The translations under genes were made by a program, and so were the position numbers. A DNA stretch of 64,000 nucleotides from Saliterribacillus persicus (GTDB taxonomy: Bacteria > Bacillota > Bacilli > Bacillales > Amphibacillaceae): contig NZ_QPJJ01000003.1 in NCBI RefSeq assembly GCF_003337485.1, forward strand, positions 124,001 through 188,000. Reading direction: 5' to 3'. The notes under the pieces are model-generated. The model had not been told where the DNA came from. It worked only from the letters and a program-made list of their open reading frames with translations, and did no database searches. This document shows positions 1 to 9,884 of this stretch, one piece after another. Position 1 is the stretch's first letter; each line of letters begins with the position of its first letter.

Positions 1-662
1 ACTTTGGTTATGCTAGACAAGACCGAAAGGCACGTGCACGCGAACCGATCACAGCAAAATTAGTTGCTGACTTAATTCAAAAAGCAGGAGCGACAAGAGT
101 TATTTCCATTGATTTACACGCTCCACAAGCACAAGGATTTTTTAATATACCAGTGGATCCTGTTACAGCAGTACCAATTATTTCAGATTATTTAGCAGAA
201 AAAAATCTAGAAGATATCGTAGTCGTTTCACCTGACCATGGGAGTGTTTCCCGTGCCCGTCAGTTAGCTGATCTTTTAAAAGCGCCAATTGCTATTATCG
301 ATAGACGTGGCCCCCGTGAAAATGCCTCTTCTATCAATATTGTCGGAGACATAAAAGGAAAAACAACCATTATCATCGATGATATCATCGATACAGGGAG
401 ACGAATTACATCAGCATCAAAAGCTTTAATTGAAAATGGAGCTAAAGAAGTTTACGCTTGCACCACACATCCAGTCCTTTCTGGATTAGCTTTAAGTAAT
501 GTACAGAACGCTCCTATTAAAGAATTGATCGTAACTAACAGCATTGAGCTTTCCGAGGAAAAAAGAATTGATAAAATTACACAATTAACTGTTGCTCCTG
601 TTGTAGCAGAGGCAATTGTAAGACTTTACGAACAACAATCGGTAAGCTCGCTCTACATATAA
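1..662 (+). CDS. prs: Ribose-phosphate pyrophosphokinase paralogue (5' truncated)
   Basis: The frame is open from the window edge (first full codon at base 3); the N-terminal part lies outside. The visible 219 residues align end to end with the C-terminal two thirds of bacterial PRPP synthase, which makes PRPP from ribose 5-phosphate and ATP. Recognisable blocks are [31 protein letters not shown] and the C-terminal EQQSVSSLY. Two functional loops are atypical. The catalytic flexible loop, DKRRPRPN in B. subtilis, reads DRRGPREN. The PRPP/ribose-phosphate loop, normally DDIIDTAGT, reads DDIIDTGRR. No ctc or pth gene follows, unlike the housekeeping locus. I infer a divergent second copy whose activity is uncertain. 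A terminator follows at once. Confidence 0.85.
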   Translation, partial: FGYARQDRKARAREPITAKLVADLIQKAGATRVISIDLHAPQAQGFFNIPVDPVTAVPIISDYLAEKNLEDIVVVSPDHGSVSRARQLADLLKAPIAIIDRRGPRENASSINIVGDIKGKTTIIIDDIIDTGRRITSASKALIENGAKEVYACTTHPVLSGLALSNVQNAPIKELIVTNSIELSEEKRIDKITQLTVAPVVAEAIVRLYEQQSVSSLYI

Positions 663-671
663 TGCTAGCTT

Positions 672-703
672 AAAGATGTGCTCTTTGGAGTGCATCTTTT
701 TTT
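672..703 (+). terminator. Rho-independent terminator of prs
   Basis: A 12-bp stem (two G-U pairs) with a TTTG loop is followed by a T run, ten bases after the prs stop codon. Confidence 0.9.
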
Positions 704-942
704 GTGATATAAAAAAATCAACTTTTTTAAAAGGTTACTATCAATTACCTCACTGTCTCCGGGATAACAAATTCACATATCCCTCCTTTATACTCCCTTA
801 GAAATCTAAAATTTGCTCAGATTCACAAAATATTTCTTTTTTTAAATCAATTGTATTGTAGAAGTTAGTTTATCCAGTGTACAAAGTTCTCGTTTTCACG
901 TATACTATTATTGTAATCAAATTTATTTCACGGAGGGTTAAA

Positions 943-1926
943 ATGGAAAGAAAAAATAAGCCTAATGAACCTTTAGTTACACATATTTTTACCGCGGATC
1001 CTTCAGCACATGTTTTTGAAGGTAAGCTTTATATTTATCCGTCACATGACCTGGACCATGATGGACCATCAAATGACAATGGTGATCAATATGCGATGGA
1101 AGACTATCATGTGCTGTCAATGGATGACATTGATGGTGTTTGTAAAGATCATGGGGAAGTACTCCATGTGAAGGACGTACCTTGGGCAAGCAAACAACTT
1201 TGGGCTCCTGATGCAGCTTATAAGAATGATACGTACTATTTGTTTTTCCCAGCAAGAGACAAAGATGGCATCTTTAGAATAGGTGTAGCAACAAGTGAAC
1301 AACCAGCAGGACCCTTTAAGGCAGAAGAAAATTATATAGATGGTAGTTTTAGTATTGATCCAGCAGTTTTGGTCGATGAAGATGATAAATCCTATATTTA
1401 TTTTGGTGGCCTATGGGGTGGACAACTTGAGAAATGGCAAAAGGGGAATTTTGATCCGAATGCTGAAGGACCTATGCCTACTGAACCCGCACTTGGTCCA
1501 ATAGTGGCTGAACTAACACCTGATATGCTTTCCTTTAAAGGGAAATCAAGAGAAATTTCTATTTTAGATGAGGATGGTAACCCTATTCTTGCTAAAGATG
1601 AAGACCGTAGATTTTTTGAGGGTGCATGGGTTCATAAATATAATGGATTATATTATTTATCCTATTCCACTGGTACTACACATAAAATTGTATATGCTGT
1701 AAGCGAAAGTCCGACTGGACCATTCACATTTAAAGGGACAATCCTGCCACCAGTCAGTGGATGGACAACCCATCACTCCATTGTTGAGTTCCAAAATAAA
1801 TGGTATTTATTTTATCATGATTGCTCTTTATCAGATGGTGTAAATCATAAACGATCTGTAAAATATGCTGAATTAAATTATAATGATGATGGCACCATTC
1901 AACCTATAGAACCGTATAAAAAATAA
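943..1926 (+). CDS. Glycoside hydrolase family 43 enzyme (xylosidase/arabinofuranosidase type)
   Basis: A 327-residue five-bladed beta-propeller glycosidase without a signal peptide, so cytoplasmic. The GH43 catalytic triad is visible: general base Asp19 (TADPSAH), pKa-modulating Asp139 (SIDPAVL) and acid Glu226 (FFEGAWVHK). Repeated WAPDA, YYLFF and YYLSYST blade motifs fit the family. Members release beta-xylosyl or alpha-arabinofuranosyl units; the exact substrate cannot be read here. The frame is open upstream to 877, but a GGAGGG at 932-937 places the start at ATG 943. It is a single-gene unit between two terminators. A furanose-type ABC transporter (ytfQRT-yjfF-like) lies 11 kb away and could be functionally linked. 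Confidence 0.85.
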   Translation: MERKNKPNEPLVTHIFTADPSAHVFEGKLYIYPSHDLDHDGPSNDNGDQYAMEDYHVLSMDDIDGVCKDHGEVLHVKDVPWASKQLWAPDAAYKNDTYYLFFPARDKDGIFRIGVATSEQPAGPFKAEENYIDGSFSIDPAVLVDEDDKSYIYFGGLWGGQLEKWQKGNFDPNAEGPMPTEPALGPIVAELTPDMLSFKGKSREISILDEDGNPILAKDEDRRFFEGAWVHKYNGLYYLSYSTGTTHKIVYAVSESPTGPFTFKGTILPPVSGWTTHHSIVEFQNKWYLFYHDCSLSDGVNHKRSVKYAELNYNDDGTIQPIEPYKK

Positions 1927-1934
1927 AGTTTAGG

Positions 1935-1972
1935 AAAGCCAACAGACTTAGTTTGAAGTCTGCTGGCTTTTT
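1935..1972. terminator. Terminator between GH43 gene and convergent NIF3-like gene
   Basis: 15-bp inverted repeat (AAAGCCAACAGACTT and its partner, one A-C mismatch) with a 6-base loop and a short T run on the + strand, just after the GH43 stop. Confidence 0.8.
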
Positions 1973-2085
1973 AATTCTCAGGAAAAAGTATAGATTTCAA
2001 GCTCAACTCGCTCCCATTTTTAAAATCAAAATGAATCAAAGGAAAAATAAAATAGAAAATTTCTATGTCTAATAATATATCTATT

Positions 2086-2868
2086 CTATAAAACATGAAT
2101 ATAAGATTTTGAAGAAATAAAGGAAACAGAAATTTGCGGTATTGCTTTTTGGATATATTCTGCCATGAATTCCATGCCTGGTTCTTCACTTTCCGCATGT
2201 CCTAATATAATTAAGGCTTTTTCGATTCCTTGTGAATTGGCATCACGCACATATTCAGGAGTTTCCCATTCTGGACCTTCTCCATAAATAACAAGATCTA
2301 ACTTATTGTTCTCAAATAAAGGGATTACTCTTGAACCAGAACCTCTATAACCGACTAATATCCCTGCTCGCTTACAAGTAGTAGATAAATTTCCAACATA
2401 ACGAACATATGGTATGTTTAATTTTCTTTTTACATCATTAATCACTTTCCCTACTGTCATGCTTGGTAAATTTAATGTGGTTGCCGTTGGATAGTTTATT
2501 TCCACATATTTTTTCCATTCAAGTTTATGAAGCATACCTTCCATAATTCCATCTGGTTTATATCTATGTACATAATCATGAAGCCGAAATATTGCAATAC
2601 CTGATGATTCTATTAAATGTATTTTCTTTTCTGCTACACTAGATAATTCTTTTTTAGTATGACTATGAAAAAGCCCTTCATGGCAAATTAATAAATTCAC
2701 ATCTTTGTCGACCGCTTGCTGAAGGACTTCAAAGGTAGGCATAAAACAAAAAGCCAGTTTTGAAACTACTTTCTCAGACTTTCCATACAATAGCTTATCA
2801 ACCGAATTTTCTATTGGGGTTATTGATTTTGTTAATTGTTTTATTACATCTGAAATCGTTACTGTCAT
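2086..2868 (-). CDS. NIF3-like (DUF34) dinuclear-metal protein
   Basis: About 260 residues, the usual length for the compact NIF3/DUF34 family. Family signatures are LLICHEGLFHS (first metal-binding segment) and GHAESEEPGMEF near the C-terminus (second metal ligands). The biochemical role of the family is unsettled; GTP cyclohydrolase-like and metal-chaperone roles have been proposed. A GTG at 2877 is in frame, but it overlaps the AGGGTG ribosome binding site that fits ATG 2868. It stands alone, converging on GH43, with its own promoter at 2982-3010. DUF34 proteins turn up in carbohydrate loci, but nothing here ties it to a substrate. Confidence 0.8.
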   Translation of the reverse strand: MTVTISDVIKQLTKSITPIENSVDKLLYGKSEKVVSKLAFCFMPTFEVLQQAVDKDVNLLICHEGLFHSHTKKELSSVAEKKIHLIESSGIAIFRLHDYVHRYKPDGIMEGMLHKLEWKKYVEINYPTATTLNLPSMTVGKVINDVKRKLNIPYVRYVGNLSTTCKRAGILVGYRGSGSRVIPLFENNKLDLVIYGEGPEWETPEYVRDANSQGIEKALIILGHAESEEPGMEFMAEYIQKAIPQISVSFISSKSYIHVL

Positions 2869-2981
2869 TGTAATCACCCTTTATTAAATATAGCTGTTCA
2901 ACTCACTTGAAGCTAGAATTCTAGAGTGGAAATTTAAACAAATTCTTTCCTCTTTCCAGACTTTGTTTAATCGTTATACTT

Positions 2982-3010
2982 ATAATAGATCTAGGGATTA
3001 TACTTGTCAA
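2982..3010 (-). promoter_or_regulatory. Sigma-A promoter of the NIF3-like gene
   Basis: On the minus strand a perfect -35 TTGACA (3005-3010), a 17-bp spacer and -10 TATTAT (2982-2987), about 115 bases ahead of the start codon. Confidence 0.75.
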
Positions 3011-3094
3011 TATACTGGAATGGAAGTTTTATTCTTTATCGATTCTTCGCTTTAAAAATAATTACTAGTTTTATTTTTATTGGCTAAAATATTT

Positions 3095-3152
3095 AAAAAT
3101 TGCATGTATCTTCTGCTCTATGAATGATTCACATAGAAAGGAGATACATGCA
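3095..3152 (-). terminator. Terminator of the heparinase/ABC operon
   Basis: An 11-bp perfect stem (TGCATGTATCT at 3101-3111, partner at 3142-3152) with further internal pairing (CTATG/CATAG). It is followed on the minus strand by ATTTTTAAATATTTT, about 20 bases after the heparinase-family stop codon. Confidence 0.85.
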
Positions 3153-3169
3153 TTAGTCCTCACACTTAA

Positions 3170-4915
3170 CTAAGAGTCACGATCTAAAAATTCAAATTTG
3201 AAGGCTAGTACTATTTTTTCATTTACCTTTATTGTGTCGAATAACACATGTAAAAAATATTCCTCATTTCCTTGATGATTAATAAAACTTTTTTTCACTA
3301 TATTTGGGATCAATAAATCACTTGAAAAAGATATTTTTAATATTTTCTTTTTTCCATATACAAGAATTCCACCGTCTACTATCTCGTGCGGCAAGTCTTT
3401 TATAATAAAGGATTCTATTAATGACATTGGTTGTTTTGAGAAAATAAAAGAATCCTTTAACAGCAATGCTAAACCTTCACTCTTTTCCCAAGTAAAAGTT
3501 CGATTAAACGTTAATAACGATGAATCAGGATATGCTTCACTTAAGTCTAATTGAATTTGATCATAGGCACTATTTTCCGTCACTTCTGTAATATTTCCTT
3601 TATGCTGTTTGCCTTCTTGTTGATAATTTCCGTTTATTAATGGAATAGAATGTCCTTCTGCGCTGTTGCAAATGAATGTATACCGCTTCTCACTAAAGTA
3701 ATCTTTATTATATTGACCAGACCCTAAATCACGTAAGAATACAGTATCGCCTGCAAATAAAATAAAATGACCAATGTCATTGTGGTTATGGGGCTCTGCA
3801 TTGTGGCCGCCTTTTACCGAAAAAGCATACCGTGTATTTTCAACCTGCCTTCTAGATAAGAAAATTGCAGAGTTTTCAAAAAGATAGTTTTCTTCTGGCC
3901 AATGCTTTCCGCTTTCAGTAAAATCAAACCACCATAGTTCTCTTATAGCAGGTGCAAAACGTCCACAGTGATCAACTATATCTTTTTCACCTAATTCATT
4001 TAGTGGTACATGTACCTTCGGAAAAACTTGATGTAAATAATGAGTAAATCCTATCCGAGGCTTAGCTTTTACTTGTGCATCTGAGAAATTCACGACATTG
4101 TCTTGATTAATAAATATTTTTTGTTGAAACATTGCAATTGCTTCAATTTTTGCTTTTTCAAACAAGTTAATCCTTTTATATCGCAAGAGTAAATCAGCAA
4201 AATAAACAAAATATCCAAATCCATATTGCCAGTAACCATACCCTTCTGTACATGCTCCGTCTTTTTCGAAGCCTTCTAGATAACAATCCATTGTTTCTAT
4301 TACACGATTTAAAATATTTTCTTGTTCTTTAGGGTCATCTATTAGGTATAACGCAGCTGCACCAATCGAACCCGCACAAACTGATGCCCAGTTATGTGTA
4401 GCCTTTTCCCAGTGAAAATGATTATTTTTAAATGGACTGAAAACTCGTCTATCTATCTCTATTTTCATTTTCTCTACTAAAAATGAATCTAATTTTTCTT
4501 CAAAAAGCGCTACAATTTCCGCTAAAGTAAATGCTGTTTCAGCAGCAAATAAATCTATTGTATACTGTGATGTGTAGGACTTTTTATAATTTTCGTAGCT
4601 TTGTTCTTCCTTTGTTGAATCTACATGTGCAGGTAAACACCAGGTAAATTCATTACAAACCTGCCATATTTCATTTTCTAACGCATTTACATACTTTTTT
4701 TCTTCTGGATATAGATAAAGATGAAGCCCAAAGGTGGTCAAGCGTTTTCTACGTCGAAAATAATAAGATTCATATTCTTGCCGCTCCCCTTTCTCCATGA
4801 ATTGGCGATAAATAGAAAAGGGTATTTCATAGGAGGGTTCTTGGACCATCTCTTTTGCATCTATTTTTATTTTTTCCCTAACTTTTATGAACCAAGTATT
4901 TTCTTCCCATTTCAT
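3170..4915 (-). CDS. Heparinase II/III-family polysaccharide lyase, cytoplasmic
   Basis: 581 residues: an alpha/alpha-toroid N-terminal half and a beta-sandwich heparinase II/III-like C-terminal half. Diagnostic motifs are THNW (173-176), EGYGYWQYG (224-232) and HNAEPHNHND (371-380); these Asn, His and Tyr positions correspond to active-site residues in PL12/15/17/21-type lyases, which cleave uronic-acid-containing glycans by beta-elimination. There is no signal peptide, so it should act on imported oligosaccharides. Its ATG overlaps the TGA of the preceding response regulator (ATGA), so the two are translationally coupled. The operon also carries an importer and a sensor pair. Substrate (alginate, glycosaminoglycan or another uronan) cannot be decided from sequence alone. 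Confidence 0.8.
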   Translation of the reverse strand: MKWEENTWFIKVREKIKIDAKEMVQEPSYEIPFSIYRQFMEKGERQEYESYYFRRRKRLTTFGLHLYLYPEEKKYVNALENEIWQVCNEFTWCLPAHVDSTKEEQSYENYKKSYTSQYTIDLFAAETAFTLAEIVALFEEKLDSFLVEKMKIEIDRRVFSPFKNNHFHWEKATHNWASVCAGSIGAAALYLIDDPKEQENILNRVIETMDCYLEGFEKDGACTEGYGYWQYGFGYFVYFADLLLRYKRINLFEKAKIEAIAMFQQKIFINQDNVVNFSDAQVKAKPRIGFTHYLHQVFPKVHVPLNELGEKDIVDHCGRFAPAIRELWWFDFTESGKHWPEENYLFENSAIFLSRRQVENTRYAFSVKGGHNAEPHNHNDIGHFILFAGDTVFLRDLGSGQYNKDYFSEKRYTFICNSAEGHSIPLINGNYQQEGKQHKGNITEVTENSAYDQIQLDLSEAYPDSSLLTFNRTFTWEKSEGLALLLKDSFIFSKQPMSLIESFIIKDLPHEIVDGGILVYGKKKILKISFSSDLLIPNIVKKSFINHQGNEEYFLHVLFDTIKVNEKIVLAFKFEFLDRDS

Positions 4916-6519
4916 TTTGCGAAAACCCCATTTTGTTTATTTCCTCTAAACTCAAGCGGTGTGCATCCAACCACTTTTTTGAAAACTTTAATAAAATAAC
5001 TTTGATTATCATAGCCTAATTGCTGACATATATATCCTACAGAATCATTAGTTATTTCAAGTAACTCTTTTGCCCGCTCTATTTTTCTCTGCTTTACATA
5101 CTCCACAAAATTAATTTGCATTTCTTTCTTAAACAATCTACTAAAATAGCTAGCATTTAAAAATAGATGTTCTGCAATTTCATCTAAAGAAAGCTTTTTC
5201 TCAATATTGTTAGAGACATAATAACAGGCACTTAGTACGTCCTTATGGTAGTTATTTTTCAACTGCTCTTTCGTTTCATCTAGACAATTTTGTGCATATT
5301 CTGTTAACCAACCTCTTAATTCATAGATATTATCTAGTAAGAAGACTTCCTCTTGTAGAGATTCCACAGAATAATTTGATTGCAAATACGGAATGGTTCT
5401 CAACCTCATCTTTAAATCCAAAATCATTCGTAAAAACCATTCTTTGACTACCTTGGGATTATAATTATTACTAGTACAAAATTCGATCCAATTATTTAAA
5501 TGTTTCTCAAAATTCTTCATATCACGCTGAAAAATTGCTTGCTTTAATTCATTTGATACTTCTTGATAAAATTCAAAAATTTCTTCCCCATTATAATCAG
5601 CTATTCGATCTTGTCTTTTCATGCATGAATTTGTGACCGAATAAAAAATCTGTTTCTCGCTTTCTATTAAAGATCTAATTTCTTTTTTCAAGGAATTAGC
5701 ATCTGCTTTCTTGCCAATCATAAAACTAATTTGAATATCTAAATATTTATTTATTGCTGTTTGCAATAGAGCTAACAAGTGATTTAGCTCTTTATACACA
5801 TCATTTTTTATCGATAGTGAATGATGATAAAACAAAAATCCTTTATTACCTTCATAGTGAATAGAATAGACTTTTGATAATTCTTGCTGATCAATTATTT
5901 CTTTTATAATATTCAAAACAGCAAATTGCATCGTATCAATGGACATAAAATTTTTCTTTACCTTGTAATAGTTATTGATATAAAAATATACAGGTATATA
6001 TTTACTATCTTTATCAAGCAAAGTTAAAAACTTATTTGAAGTCCCTTGCATATACTGCCTCAATAATTTTTGATTGTCATAATCATGATTCAATTTAACT
6101 TTGTGCTCTAATTTTTTAACTTTCACCATATTGGTAGCATTATTATCTAACCGCTTCTTGCAATCTAGTAAAATTCTTTTTAGATCATCTGGGTCTAATG
6201 ATTCCTTTAGTATATAGTCTTGCACATTTAATTTTAATGCCTGTTGAGCATATGCAAACTCATTGTGACAAGATATAATAGCTACTTGTATATTTTCTTT
6301 TAATTTTTTCATCTGTTTGGTGAGTTCAATACCATCCATTTTTGGCATGCCGATATCAGTAATTAGTACATCAGGAGGGTTTTCTTTTGCATATTCAAAT
6401 GCTAGCATTCCATTTTCATGTGTACTCACTAATTCAAAACCCGAAGCATTCCAATCAATTGCTTCAGTCAAGAATTCTATTGCAGGATAATCATCATCAA
6501 CCAACATAACTTTGTACAT
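4912..6519 (-). CDS. YesN-type response regulator (REC + AraC HTH)
   Basis: 535 residues. An N-terminal receiver domain has the acidic pair at residues 8-10, phospho-acceptor Asp55 (LITDIGMPK) and a conserved Lys in the ILKES segment. A long linker follows, then a C-terminal double-HTH AraC domain (LSLDEIAEHLFLNASYFSRLF, then the second HTH around QLGYDNQSYF). Such regulators pair with YesM-type kinases and activate neighbouring sugar-transport genes. An upstream GTG (6531) is in frame, but AGGTGG points to ATG 6519. The start overlaps the kinase gene by 23 bases and the stop overlaps the lyase start, so kinase, regulator and lyase are one transcript. Confidence 0.92.
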   Translation of the reverse strand: MYKVMLVDDDYPAIEFLTEAIDWNASGFELVSTHENGMLAFEYAKENPPDVLITDIGMPKMDGIELTKQMKKLKENIQVAIISCHNEFAYAQQALKLNVQDYILKESLDPDDLKRILLDCKKRLDNNATNMVKVKKLEHKVKLNHDYDNQKLLRQYMQGTSNKFLTLLDKDSKYIPVYFYINNYYKVKKNFMSIDTMQFAVLNIIKEIIDQQELSKVYSIHYEGNKGFLFYHHSLSIKNDVYKELNHLLALLQTAINKYLDIQISFMIGKKADANSLKKEIRSLIESEKQIFYSVTNSCMKRQDRIADYNGEEIFEFYQEVSNELKQAIFQRDMKNFEKHLNNWIEFCTSNNYNPKVVKEWFLRMILDLKMRLRTIPYLQSNYSVESLQEEVFLLDNIYELRGWLTEYAQNCLDETKEQLKNNYHKDVLSACYYVSNNIEKKLSLDEIAEHLFLNASYFSRLFKKEMQINFVEYVKQRKIERAKELLEITNDSVGYICQQLGYDNQSYFIKVFKKVVGCTPLEFRGNKQNGVFAK

Positions 6520-8317
6520 AATCTTCACCACCTAATGGAATCGTTATGGTAATCGTTGTGCCTTTACCACTTGTACTATCAATTTTCATTTGAGGTTTTT
6601 CCTGATACGAGAGTTGTAACCTTTCAAATACATTTGTCATACCAATACTCGAGAAACCATTATGGGATCGCTCATTCGTGCCTGAGTGATGTATCCATTG
6701 ATTTAATTCATGTAATTTTTCTTTACCTATTCCTACCCCATTATCCTCAATCATTATTTGAAAGTTATCTTTCTCCATTTTTCCATTTATACGTATATTA
6801 CCTGCACTCTGATTTAAGCCGTGAATAATCGAATTTTCAATTAATGGCTGTAAAAGAAAGCGTGGTACCAGTTGCTTATATACTTGCGATGATATATCTA
6901 TATCTAATTCAACTTTTTCTTTTTGTCGCATATTCATTACATTTACATAGTCTTTTACTAAGCTAATTTCGTCAAAAAAAGTGATTTTATCTTCTTTATA
7001 ATCAATCGTCCACCTGAGTAATTTTGATAAAGATTGAATCATACTAGCACTGTCTTTATCACCAAACCGCAATACTTTCATTCGTATAGAATTTAACACA
7101 TTAAATAAAAAGTGAGGATTAATTTGTGCCTGTAGCATAGCTAACTCTGCTTTTCTTTTACGTTTATGTGTGTCATTCACTTCCTCAATCATGACATTAA
7201 CTCGATCTAGCATATGATTTAATGATTGCGAAAAATCACCTATCTCATCTTTACTTTTAACGTTGGATCTAATGGATAGGTCCCCAGTTTGCACCTTTTT
7301 AACTACGCGATCTAAATAGCGTAACGGCCTCGTGATTCGATTTATTAAATAAGCTAATATAACGAAAAAGATTGCAAACGATATTGCTAAGAGAACAAAT
7401 ACTTTAGAAAAAATAGCATTTATATTAGAAGTAGCTGCCTTATATGGAATGATAGAAACAAGCTTCCAATTATTTGTGGTCAATTCCTTACTAGTAACTA
7501 CATATTGTTGATTATCCCACCTTGCAATTTGTGAGCTTTTGCTGAGATTTATGTCATCAGAGAAAGAGGCAGGTTGATTAACATACTCAGAATTTCTATG
7601 AGACAATATAGTATTATTTTCGTCAATTATCATTGTTTGTTCCTGTGGTTTTTGATTGTCTAATATATTACTGATTTTAGATTCTAACAATGTAACCACT
7701 ACATACCCATAAATTCCTTGATTACTATCACGTAACGTTCTCCCTACGGAAAGTTGATAGGGATTTAAATATTTTTCATAAGAAAAAACCGTTTCTTCTG
7801 CCCCAGACCAATAGGATTCAAAACCATTTAAAGATTTTAATTCATTAAACCATTTCTTCTGATATAGCGAATTAGGATCGTATTGCGCAGTAGAATAGTT
7901 GGCGTAATACTTTCCGTTTTTTAATAAAATCGTTATATGCGATTTTTCTCCTAATAACGTAATATTTTCAATTGTTTTTCGAACTTGACGATCTTCTATA
8001 TATTCGCTATAGCTTTCCTCGTTAGAACCTTCTATGGAGAGATTTGCTTTATTTTTTAGAATGGTATTTAACTCTGAATCTATTTGTACAAAATTTGAAG
8101 CATTCATCATGTCTTCTAAAATACGCGAAACATTTTCTTCTGTTAAATCGAGTTCTTTTTTTGCATTTTGAATTGCCTGTTCTTCAACAGCGTCTCTCGT
8201 TAAATAACTATAAAAAGTTAACGAAAAAATTACGGGTAAACCTATACAAATCAAAGAAGATAGGAATACTTTTAAACGAAAAGAAGGAGACGTTAATCTC
8301 CGAATTCTAGCCCACAT
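6497..8317 (-). CDS. YesM-type sensor histidine kinase
   Basis: 606 residues. TM1 lies near residues 15-35, then an extracytoplasmic dCache-like sensor region, TM2 near 300-325 (VFVLLAISFAIFFVILAYLI), a HAMP domain, a His_kinase domain with the phospho-acceptor His in QAQINPHFLFN, and an HATPase_c domain with NGVGIG. This is the LytS/YesM family, which senses extracellular sugars or a loaded binding protein and phosphorylates a YesN-type partner, encoded just downstream. Of several in-frame starts, ATG 8317 sits six bases after a GGAGG. The 92-base gap to the binding-protein gene holds only weak inverted repeats. Confidence 0.92.
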   Translation of the reverse strand: MWARIRRLTSPSFRLKVFLSSLICIGLPVIFSLTFYSYLTRDAVEEQAIQNAKKELDLTEENVSRILEDMMNASNFVQIDSELNTILKNKANLSIEGSNEESYSEYIEDRQVRKTIENITLLGEKSHITILLKNGKYYANYSTAQYDPNSLYQKKWFNELKSLNGFESYWSGAEETVFSYEKYLNPYQLSVGRTLRDSNQGIYGYVVVTLLESKISNILDNQKPQEQTMIIDENNTILSHRNSEYVNQPASFSDDINLSKSSQIARWDNQQYVVTSKELTTNNWKLVSIIPYKAATSNINAIFSKVFVLLAISFAIFFVILAYLINRITRPLRYLDRVVKKVQTGDLSIRSNVKSKDEIGDFSQSLNHMLDRVNVMIEEVNDTHKRKRKAELAMLQAQINPHFLFNVLNSIRMKVLRFGDKDSASMIQSLSKLLRWTIDYKEDKITFFDEISLVKDYVNVMNMRQKEKVELDIDISSQVYKQLVPRFLLQPLIENSIIHGLNQSAGNIRINGKMEKDNFQIMIEDNGVGIGKEKLHELNQWIHHSGTNERSHNGFSSIGMTNVFERLQLSYQEKPQMKIDSTSGKGTTITITIPLGGEDYVQSYVG

Positions 8318-8409
8318 CTTCATCCTCCTAACTCCTAAGAATGTTTTGGGGGACAACGGAATTAACGTCCCTTACATTATTGTAATCGCATTCATTATCT
8401 TTTCAAGTG

Positions 8410-9813
8410 TTATTCATTATTTGCTATAATTTCTTGTGCTTGTTCGTGCATAGCGTCAATGGTTGCATCAATATCCTGCTCTTCGTATATCAATTTTTCG
8501 TATTCATCATTTACCATTTCGTAAATTTCCGCTTGATATGGTGCAGGTGGTACTAATTTAGAGGCCTTCGAATTTTTCAATACCGAAATTAATGCTTCTT
8601 TATCTACTTTTTCAGGGCTACTTGTATCATCTAAAATAATATTCACTATATTTTCCAATTCATCATCACCTACTCCATTCCAAGATGGAATATTCTTACC
8701 TTGAATAACCTGCCCTTCTGTTGTATACCAGCGGATAAATTTATATGCAGCTTCCTTGTGCTCGGAATTCGAAGCAACTGCCATATAATCCGTTGTTACT
8801 GGAGTATAGCCACCTTCATCGTCTGAATTATTTTTCGGGTATGGTGCGACCCCAACGTTAAATTCAAGTGGGAACTGATCAGACCCGCCGAGCTCAGTAT
8901 TCATCCAACTTCCAATCATAACTAAGCTTGCATCCTGATTAAAGAATTGATCCCGGTAATGTAATTGTTGTGACATAATATCGGTATATGGCGTGGCAGA
9001 TTGATCTTCTTTTTCCATTTGCCAGCGTAACTCAAGTGTTTTCTTAAACAGTGGATTTTCAAAGTTTGAGGTGCCATCTTCTTTTAGCAAGTCGGTGTTT
9101 TCAGATTCACTTGCTAAAGCTAATTTCATGTATTCCATCCAACCACCGTTCTGTGGACCGTGGAAAAAAGTTCCGTAATGATCATCAGTGGTTAACTGTT
9201 TAGCATAATCAGCATATTCATCCCATGTCCAGTCAGTTGGCATTTCTAAGCCTGCTTCATCTAAATGATCTTTATTCACTAAGACATACCAAGGATTAAA
9301 TTTGCCAGGAAGTGCATAATAATTATCTCCAAGCTGGGTATTAACTTTATATTCTTCTGTAACTTCATATCCTTCTTCCTCAATAAATTCGTCAATCGGT
9401 GCTACCATTCCAAGGTCGACGCGTTGAGCGTAAGATGCTGGGTCACTAAACATTAAAACATCTAACTGCTCACCAGAAGAAGCAGCAAGATCTAGCTTTT
9501 GCAGTGCTTCATTTGTATCCCCTTTTTCACTCAAAATAACTAATTCTACTTCAATACCAGGATTTGCTTCTTCAAATGCTGGTATAGTTTCTGACCAATT
9601 ATAAGATGCTTCATTCCCATGTGTGTGGAACATAAGCTTAACTGGCTCTTCTGATTCAGCCTCTCCTTCATTTTCACTTTCTGTTTCCTCCGTGTTTTCA
9701 GAGCTCTCTGAGTCAGATCCTGAAGTTGCTTCTTCATCTTCAGAATTACAGGCCATTAAAATACCTACTAATAAAATCATACTAAATAATAACATGAAAT
9801 ATTTCTTATTCAC
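8410..9813 (-). CDS. CUT1 extracellular solute-binding lipoprotein
   Basis: 467 residues. It begins with a lipoprotein signal peptide (MNKKYFMLLFSMILLVG) and lipobox LMAC, followed by a Ser/Glu-rich linker and a family 1 (MalE-like) solute-binding fold. It captures an oligosaccharide outside the membrane for the two permeases encoded upstream. The start is GTG 9813, eight bases after AGGGGG. Position between the permeases and the YesM/YesN pair fits a transporter whose ligand also feeds the sensor. The ligand is probably the substrate of the heparinase-family lyase in the same operon (inference). Confidence 0.9.
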   Translation of the reverse strand: MNKKYFMLLFSMILLVGILMACNSEDEEATSGSDSESSENTEETESENEGEAESEEPVKLMFHTHGNEASYNWSETIPAFEEANPGIEVELVILSEKGDTNEALQKLDLAASSGEQLDVLMFSDPASYAQRVDLGMVAPIDEFIEEEGYEVTEEYKVNTQLGDNYYALPGKFNPWYVLVNKDHLDEAGLEMPTDWTWDEYADYAKQLTTDDHYGTFFHGPQNGGWMEYMKLALASESENTDLLKEDGTSNFENPLFKKTLELRWQMEKEDQSATPYTDIMSQQLHYRDQFFNQDASLVMIGSWMNTELGGSDQFPLEFNVGVAPYPKNNSDDEGGYTPVTTDYMAVASNSEHKEAAYKFIRWYTTEGQVIQGKNIPSWNGVGDDELENIVNIILDDTSSPEKVDKEALISVLKNSKASKLVPPAPYQAEIYEMVNDEYEKLIYEEQDIDATIDAMHEQAQEIIANNE

Positions 9814-9884
9814 TTTACTAACCCCCTAATAATTTTTGTAACCCCTTACATAATTGTATCGTAACAAAGTCGAATACTTGTGAC

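Larger units (their letters stand above)
2869..3169. other. Intergenic stretch between NIF3-like gene and heparinase-family gene
   Basis: AT-rich, non-coding. It holds only the NIF3-gene promoter (2982-3010) and the terminator of the leftward heparinase operon (3095-3152). I see nothing else in it. Confidence 0.6.

Noticed and set aside
877-942. 22-codon N-terminal extension of the GH43 protein
   Set aside because: It looked hydrophobic enough to be a signal peptide, but it lies upstream of a strong GGAGGG/ATG start, and its TTG/ATG has no ribosome binding site.
9623-9829. Ser-rich + strand frame over the start of a binding-protein gene
   Set aside because: A mirror of the Glu/Ser-rich lipoprotein linker. 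The same artefact appears at 17407-17685 and 34430-34645.
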